From Salinigranum halophilum (GTDB taxonomy: Archaea > Halobacteriota > Halobacteria > Halobacteriales > Haloferacaceae), in assembly GCF_007004735.1 (NCBI RefSeq), contig NZ_ML660182.1, positions 738,130 to 802,129 of the forward strand: 64,000 nucleotides of DNA. Reading direction: 5' to 3'. Positions 58,862-64,000 of the stretch are shown piece by piece. The notes under the pieces are model-generated. The model worked only from the letters and a program-made list of their open reading frames with translations, had not been told where the DNA came from and did no database searches. Numbering within the stretch: position 1 is the stretch's first letter; each line of letters begins with the position of its first letter. A program made the position numbers and the translations under genes.

Positions 58862-60013
58862 TTACTCGTCGACGAGCACGCCCGGGAGGAAGCGGTCCTC
58901 GTGGGCCTCGATGCGGTCGCGGTGGTCGACGAGCGAGCCGAACACGTCGTGGATGCCGTCTTCGAGCGTCTGGCGCTGTCCGCCGACGAGGTCGATGAAC
59001 CGGTCGTTGTCGATCTCCATCTTGTGGCTCTCGTCCTCGTCGCGCGGGTTCTCGTAGTGTTTCACCTCGGCGTCGATGCCGTACTCAGCGGCGACGTCGG
59101 CGATCGTCTCGGCGAGTTCCACGATGGCGACGGGTCGCGTGACCTGGTTGTACACGTCGACCGTCCCTGACTCGCCGGCGTGTCCCCGCTCGGTGAGGCG
59201 GACGAGGCTCTCGACGGTGTCTTCGAGGCTCACCATCGGTTTCCGCTGTTCGCCCTTACCGTACACCGTGATGGGGTAGCCGGCCACCGCCTGTGCACAG
59301 AACCGGTTGACGACGGTGCCGAAGTAGTAGTCGAAGTCGAACCGCGTCTCCAGCCCGGTGTCGTCGGTCTCGGGCGTGCGCGTCCCGTAGACGATGGCGG
59401 TCCGAACGTCGCTGACGTCGAGGTCGAAGTCGGCGGCGGCGAGGCGCATGTTGCCCGCGTCGAACGCCTTTGTCTGGTGGTACCAGCTCCCACCCATCGC
59501 GGGGAACGGAACGTGGTCGCGCTCGCCGTCGTTCTCCATCACCGCGCCGCCCTCGGGAATCGGGAAGCCGGGTGCGCCGTAGACGCCGGTGGTCGTCGTC
59601 TCGACGAAGTGCGTATCGTCCAGTCCGGCCTCGTGCAGGCCGTGGAGGAGGTTCAGTGCACACGAGACGTTGTTTCGCTGGGTGTACAGCGCCCGTTCGC
59701 CGTTGATACCCGCGTAGGGGGCGCTCGGCTGTGCCGCGAGGTGGAGCACGGTGTCGGGTTCGTGCACGTCGAGCAAGCCGGCCACGACGTCGCGGTCGGC
59801 GAGGTCGCCCTCGACGAAGCTCAGGTTCTCTCTCGCCGCGAACCGGTCGGCGGGCGAGTCGACCGGGACGGCAGAGACGCTTCCGACCTGTTCGACCCAC
59901 TCACGCCGGCCGAGGTTGTCGACGCAGACGACGCGTTCGTCCAGCTGGTCCGCGAGTCGGAGCGCCGTCGGCCACCCGACGTAGCCGTCCGCTCCGGTGA
60001 GAAGTACGGTCAT
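58862..60013 (-). CDS. UDP-sulfoquinovose synthase-like enzyme (SQD1/Agl3 type)
   Basis: 383 residues from ATG 60013 (MTVLLTGADGYVGWPTALRLA); a TTG two codons earlier is less likely. It is an extended SDR with SQD1-like features: HLAAQPSAPYAGINGERALYTQRNNVSCALNLL, VETTTTGVYG, MGGSWYHQTKAFDAGNMRLAA and GTRTPETDDTGLETRFDFDYYFGTVVNRFCAQA. In plants SQD1, and in Sulfolobus Agl3, join sulfite to UDP-glucose to make UDP-sulfoquinovose. A sulfonated sugar in the glycan is thus suggested. A TATA-like ACTTAATATCC 24-30 bases upstream indicates its own leaderless transcript despite following aglG. Confidence 0.85.
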   Translation of the reverse strand: MTVLLTGADGYVGWPTALRLADQLDERVVCVDNLGRREWVEQVGSVSAVPVDSPADRFAARENLSFVEGDLADRDVVAGLLDVHEPDTVLHLAAQPSAPYAGINGERALYTQRNNVSCALNLLHGLHEAGLDDTHFVETTTTGVYGAPGFPIPEGGAVMENDGERDHVPFPAMGGSWYHQTKAFDAGNMRLAAADFDLDVSDVRTAIVYGTRTPETDDTGLETRFDFDYYFGTVVNRFCAQAVAGYPITVYGKGEQRKPMVSLEDTVESLVRLTERGHAGESGTVDVYNQVTRPVAIVELAETIADVAAEYGIDAEVKHYENPRDEDESHKMEIDNDRFIDLVGGQRQTLEDGIHDVFGSLVDHRDRIEAHEDRFLPGVLVDE

Positions 60014-60037
60014 ACGCAAGCATCCCCGATGGGGATA

Positions 60038-60988
60038 TTAAGTATGTTGCTCTGGTGAACGGTCAGCACGCCAGCGGTCGACGGTGGCGAAGGCGAAACC
60101 GAGGCCCACCGTCGCCGTGAGGGCGACGAGGAACCCCAACTGGAGCGCACTCGCCGCGGTCCGTTCGGTGACGACCGCCCGGAGACGAGCGGGGACGAAC
60201 GCGAACAGCAGCTGCCGCAGGAACGCACTCTCTTCCCCGCCGTCCTCGTCCGGAAGGATGTCGGCCATCACCCGCTTCGAGTAGCCCTGCCAGAATGCGC
60301 GCTCCAGCAGCCACTTTGGCTTCGTCCGGTAGTCGAACACCTTGTGTTCTACCACCGCCTCGGGGTCGTACCACACACCCTCCCCGTACCGCGTTCGCAT
60401 CCGCGCGGCGAACTCCGTCTCCTCCCCCTGGAGGTTCTGCTCGCCCGCGCGACCGAGGTCCGTCTCGAACCCACCCAGTTCCTCGAAGACCTCCTTCCGA
60501 AAGGAGATGTTCGACCCGAACGTGTTTCTGACTTCGCACTCCTCGAGGGGGAATCCCCGGTGAGTGACGCCGACGAGCCAGTAGAACTCCGCGGGGAGGA
60601 ACGTCGGCTTGCCCGCGACCCACCGGCCGGTCATCCGGCCGCCGGCGGCGACGGCGTCGTGTCGTTCGTAGAGGGAGACGAGTCGTTCGACCCACTCCGG
60701 GTGTGCGACAGCGTCGTCGTCGAGGAAGGCGACGACGTCGCCCGACGCTCGTTCGACACCGACGTTTCGACTCGCCGACAGGCCCAGGTTCTCGTCGTTG
60801 CAGTGGACGACCACGTCGTCGTGACGCCCGTATCGGTCGCGGACGCGCTCGAAGAGGGACTCGTCACCGTCGACGACGACGACGACCTCGACGTCGTCGT
60901 ACGTCCCCGCGAGGACGCTGTTGACCGCGTCGACGAAGTGGTCGAACACGTCGGGTGCGTACGTGCAGATGACGACGGAGACCTTCAC
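60038..60988 (-). CDS. aglG: GT2 glycosyltransferase of N-glycan assembly (AglG-like)
   Basis: 316 residues from a GTG at 60988 (KVSVVICTYAPDVFDHFVDA). It has a GT2 catalytic domain (VVVVDGDESLFERV, HCNDENLGLSASRNVGVERASGDVVAFLDDDAV with the DDD motif), then FYWLVGVTHRGFPLEECEVRNTFGSNISFRKEVFEELGG, AFWQGYSKRVMA and two short membrane segments near the C-terminus. It closely resembles, from memory, Haloferax AglG, which adds glucuronic acid to glucosyl-dolichol phosphate. The neighbouring aglM would provide UDP-glucuronate. AglE or AglI are related alternatives. Confidence 0.75.
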   Translation of the reverse strand: MKVSVVICTYAPDVFDHFVDAVNSVLAGTYDDVEVVVVVDGDESLFERVRDRYGRHDDVVVHCNDENLGLSASRNVGVERASGDVVAFLDDDAVAHPEWVERLVSLYERHDAVAAGGRMTGRWVAGKPTFLPAEFYWLVGVTHRGFPLEECEVRNTFGSNISFRKEVFEELGGFETDLGRAGEQNLQGEETEFAARMRTRYGEGVWYDPEAVVEHKVFDYRTKPKWLLERAFWQGYSKRVMADILPDEDGGEESAFLRQLLFAFVPARLRAVVTERTAASALQLGFLVALTATVGLGFAFATVDRWRADRSPEQHT

Positions 60989-61104
60989 TGGAGGGTGATA
61001 TCGACCCGGCGAAATAGCTCTTCTCGTCTCCGTCGTGCTCGGAGCTGTCGCGTGGTGGCTTCTCTCACACACCCTTTTTGCCGCCGCCCGACAGTCAGAG
61101 AACC

Positions 61105-62409
61105 ATGGATATCAGCGTCATCGGGAGCGGGTACGTCGGCACGACGCTCGCAGCCTGTCTCGCGGAACTGGGCCACGACGTCGTCAACGTCGACATCGAC
61201 GAGGAGGTCGTCGCGACGCTCACCCGCGGCGAACCGCCCATCCACGAGGAACACCTCCCGGAACTGGTCTCACGGCACGTCTTAGAAACAGAGCGCCTCA
61301 GCGCGACGACCGACTACACGGCCGTCCTCGACACGGAAGCGACGTTCGTCGCGCTGCCGACGCCCTCTCGTGAGGACGGGAGTATCGACCTCTCCATCAT
61401 GGAGGCCGGGGCGGAGCAGTTGGGCGAAACCCTCACGGAGAAAGACGCGTGGCACACGGTCATCGTCAAGAGTACCGTCGTTCCGGGGTCGACGCAGGAC
61501 CTCATCGCGCCGCTCGTCGCCGAGGCGAGCGGGAACGAGCTGGGCGAGGAGGTCGGCGTCGGGATGAACCCCGAGTTCCTGCGCGAGGGGACCGCCGTGA
61601 TGGACTTCATGGAGCCGGACAAGGTAGTGCTGGGCGCGGACGACGACCGGACGCTCGCCGTCCAGCGGCGTGTCTACGAGCCCCTCACCGACCGGTACGA
61701 CACCAGCGTCGTCGAGACCGGCACCAGAGAGGCGGAGATGATGAAGTACGCGAACAACGCGTTCCTCGCGGCAAAAGTGTCACTCATCAACGATTTGGGG
61801 AACATCTGCAAGGAACTCGGCGTCGACACCTACGAGATCGCCGACGCGATGGGGCTGGACGACCGCATCACGCGGTCGTTCCTCGACTCCGGGTTGGGAT
61901 GGGGCGGCTCGTGCTTCCCGAAGGACGTCGCGGCCATCATCGCGGCGGCCCGTGCCGAGGGGTACGAACCCCCGATGCTGACGGCCGCGGTCGAGGTGAA
62001 CGAGATGATGCCCGAGCGGCTCCTCGGTCTGTTGGACGACCATCTCGACGTCACCGGCAAGCGCGTGGCACTGCTCGGCCTGTCGTTCAAACCCGGTACC
62101 GACGACGTCCGAGAGACGCGCTCGGCACCGCTCCTGCGCGGGCTCGCGGAACGGGGAGCCGACGTCGTCGCCCACGACCCGGCGGCCGTCGAGACGATGC
62201 GGAAGGCGTACCCCGACCTCGAGTTCGCCGTCGCCGACAGTCCCGAAGAAGCGCTCGACGGTGCGTACGCGTGTCTCGTCGCGACGGACTGGCCCGAGTA
62301 CGCCGACCTCGACGCGGCGTTCGACGCGATGGCACACCCGCTCGTCCTCGACGGGAGACACTGTATCGAGCCGCGCGAGGGACTCGTCTACGAAGGGCTG
62401 ACCTGGTAG
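61105..62409 (+). CDS. aglM: UDP-glucose 6-dehydrogenase
   Basis: AglM oxidises UDP-glucose to UDP-glucuronate. The 434-residue protein shows the NAD motif ISVIGSGYVGTTLAACLAELGH, EMMKYANNAFLAAKVSLINDLGNIC (catalytic Lys region), the active-site Cys loop GLGWGGSCFPKDVAA and LGLSFKPGTDDVRETRS. GDP-mannose dehydrogenases share this architecture; the aglG and aglB neighbours support the UDP-glucose enzyme. It is divergent from aglG across 116 bases. Confidence 0.9.
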   Translation: MDISVIGSGYVGTTLAACLAELGHDVVNVDIDEEVVATLTRGEPPIHEEHLPELVSRHVLETERLSATTDYTAVLDTEATFVALPTPSREDGSIDLSIMEAGAEQLGETLTEKDAWHTVIVKSTVVPGSTQDLIAPLVAEASGNELGEEVGVGMNPEFLREGTAVMDFMEPDKVVLGADDDRTLAVQRRVYEPLTDRYDTSVVETGTREAEMMKYANNAFLAAKVSLINDLGNICKELGVDTYEIADAMGLDDRITRSFLDSGLGWGGSCFPKDVAAIIAAARAEGYEPPMLTAAVEVNEMMPERLLGLLDDHLDVTGKRVALLGLSFKPGTDDVRETRSAPLLRGLAERGADVVAHDPAAVETMRKAYPDLEFAVADSPEEALDGAYACLVATDWPEYADLDAAFDAMAHPLVLDGRHCIEPREGLVYEGLTW

Positions 62410-62550
62410 GGCGGGTCGACCCCCGGCCTGGACGTGACGGGCGAGACCGGTACAGCGGATGTGTGGCGATGACACGCTCACCCGCGTGAGTACGCCGTTT
62501 CGGACATCGTTTCACAAGGCTTATGCGCGAGATGGCGGTCCACACGAACA

Positions 62551-64000
62551 ATGAGTCAGCGTAGCGAGCGTGCCGAGGACGACGGCGGATCCGTCCTCGA
62601 CATCTTCGAAGACTGGTTCCACGTCCCCGCCCTCCTGGTGGCGATGGCCTTCATGGTAGGCCTCCGCCTCCAGGAACTGGACTCGTTCACACGGGGGGGA
62701 ACCGTCTACTTCTCCGGAAACGACGCATGGTATCACCTCCGCGAGGTGAACTACACGGTTCGGAACTGGCCGACGACGATGCCGTTCGACCCCTGGACGT
62801 ACTTCCCGTTCGGGACGAGTGTCGGCCAGTTCGGGACGCTGTACGACCAGCTCGTCGCGACGGGCGCGCTCGTCATCGGTCTCGGGGCACCGAGCGACTC
62901 GCAGGTCTCGATGGCCCTGCTCGTCGCGCCGACGGTGTTCGGTGCGCTTGCGGCCGTCCCGACGTACTACCTCGGGAAGCGCCTCGGCGGACGCGTCGGC
63001 GGGCTGTTCGGCGTGGTCGTCCTCGCCCTCCTGCCGGGGACGTTCCTCCAGCGGACCCTGGTCGGATTCGCCGACCACAACGGGGCCGAGCCGTTCTTCC
63101 AGGCGCTCGCCGTGCTCGGCATCGTCGTCGCGCTGTCCGTCGCCGAGCGCGAGTTGCCCGTCTGGGAACTCGTGACGGACGGCGAGTGGGACGCGCTCCG
63201 ACGGCCCACGGCGTACGCCGCGCTCGGCGGCCTCGCGCTCGCCGCCTACATGTGGGTGTGGCCGCCGGGCGTGCTGCTCGTCGGCGTCTTCGGCGTGTTC
63301 ACGCTGGTGAAGCTCTCGAGTCGCGTCGTCGCCGGCGAGACGCCCGAACCAGTCGCGTACGCCGTGGCCGTCATCGGCGTCGTCACGGCCCTGTTGATGC
63401 TCGTACAGGTCGACGTCGTGGGCTTTTCCGTCACCGACTTCTCGCTCCTGCAGGTCGTCGCACCCCTCGGCGTGGGTGCCGCCGCCGTCTTCTTGGGCTG
63501 GCTCGCGCGCCAGTGGGAGACGCGCGACGTCGACACGTCGCTGTACCCGGTCGCGGTGCTCGGCATCGTGGTCGTCGGGGCCGGAATCGTCGCCGTCGCC
63601 CTCCCCTCGGTGCTCTCGTTGGTCCAGACGAACCTCCTCCGCATCGTCGGGTTCTCACAGGGTGCGGCCGCCCGGACCATCGGCGAGGCACAGCCGTTCT
63701 TGAGCCCGAGCCTCCTCCAGCAACAGGGGGTGGACGCGACGGGACGACTCCTCCTCGAGTACGGCTTCACCCTCTTCACCGGCGTCGCCGCTGCCGTCTG
63801 GTTCCTCGCGAAGCCGCTGGTCGACGAGGGCGAGACGCGCCACCTCGCGTACGTCCTCGGGTCACTCGTCGTCGTCGCGCTCGTCTTCCTCGTCCCGAGC
63901 CTCTTCGGAGCCATCGGCGGTGTCGTCGGCCTGAACGCACAGGTCACGAGCCTCGTCGTCGTGGCGGCACTCATCGTCGGTGCGGCGCTCCTCACCGACT
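62551..64000 (+). CDS. aglB: Oligosaccharyltransferase AglB (5' part, runs off the window)
   Basis: AglB transfers the lipid-linked glycan to Asn in N-X-S/T outside the membrane. The visible 483 residues cover the membrane domain with about 11-13 helices. The STT3-family motifs present are the first-loop DxD-like YFSGNDAWYHLREVNYTVRN, the second GFADHNGAEPFFQ and the external-loop SQGAAARTIGEAQPFLSP (SxxE-type Glu). The WWDYG motif lies beyond the window. ATG 62551 follows a TATA-like CTTATG by about 27 bases. The gene continues to the right. Confidence 0.93.
   Translation, partial: MSQRSERAEDDGGSVLDIFEDWFHVPALLVAMAFMVGLRLQELDSFTRGGTVYFSGNDAWYHLREVNYTVRNWPTTMPFDPWTYFPFGTSVGQFGTLYDQLVATGALVIGLGAPSDSQVSMALLVAPTVFGALAAVPTYYLGKRLGGRVGGLFGVVVLALLPGTFLQRTLVGFADHNGAEPFFQALAVLGIVVALSVAERELPVWELVTDGEWDALRRPTAYAALGGLALAAYMWVWPPGVLLVGVFGVFTLVKLSSRVVAGETPEPVAYAVAVIGVVTALLMLVQVDVVGFSVTDFSLLQVVAPLGVGAAAVFLGWLARQWETRDVDTSLYPVAVLGIVVVGAGIVAVALPSVLSLVQTNLLRIVGFSQGAAARTIGEAQPFLSPSLLQQQGVDATGRLLLEYGFTLFTGVAAAVWFLAKPLVDEGETRHLAYVLGSLVVVALVFLVPSLFGAIGGVVGLNAQVTSLVVVAALIVGAALLTD

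Overview
The window is a chromosomal stretch of a halophilic archaeon (class Halobacteria). It is very GC-rich and encodes acidic proteins. Haloarchaeal hallmarks are present: halocyanin, TFB, menaquinone genes, AglB/AglJ/AglG-type N-glycosylation genes, leaderless starts placed about 25-30 bases after TATA elements, and many small haloarchaea-only families. I do not assign a genus.

Layout. 1-9.3 kb: a ThuA-like fragment, a small membrane protein, a halocyanin, then menaquinone biosynthesis (menF, menD, menB, menA, menC on the minus strand), with a divergent HTH-type gene between menF and menD. 9.4-19 kb: a molybdopterin oxidoreductase, a ribbon-helix-helix protein, a UPF0058 protein, a rhomboid protease with a sequon-rich ectodomain, an RNA methylase, TFB, an Agl23-like membrane protein, UspA, a 2Fe-2S ferredoxin, a rhodanese/MBL protein and a ferritin-like protein. 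19-28 kb: a 7TM histidine kinase, a MOSC protein, galactokinase, acetamidase, a PD-(D/E)XK-like protein, a xylonate-dehydratase-type enzyme and a HAD phosphatase. 28.3-30.5 kb: an intact PTS enzyme I flanked by what look like remnants of EIIB and EIIA.

30.8-39.8 kb is the branched-chain amino-acid block. leuA, ilvB, ilvN, ilvC, a small 83-aa gene, leuC, leuD and leuB lie on the minus strand. ilvB is preceded by an unusually well-paired nested stem-loop. leuA has an apparent frameshift at its 5' end. 40-44.4 kb holds small conserved haloarchaeal genes, including one with a JAMM-type metal signature, and then aglJ.

44.5-64 kb is a sugar-nucleotide and N-glycosylation locus. Conserved anchors (aglJ, a GlmU-like nucleotidyltransferase and glmS on the left; aglG, aglM and aglB on the right) enclose a variable set: two or three epimerases, a DegT aminotransferase, a GT4 glycosyltransferase, a hexapeptide acyltransferase, a PIG-L deacetylase overlapping a formyltransferase-like gene, two alkaline-phosphatase-fold proteins, a flippase and an SQD1/Agl3-type sulfoquinovose synthase. 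Together they suggest a lipid-linked glycan carrying a modified amino sugar, possibly N-formylated, and a sulfonated sugar. The glycan would be built on the cytoplasmic face, flipped, and transferred by AglB. This is inference from gene content.

Two related copies of a structured non-coding dispersed element lie in the two largest intergenic gaps (near 3.8 kb and 47.9 kb). No rRNA, tRNA, CRISPR array or intact insertion sequence was seen.
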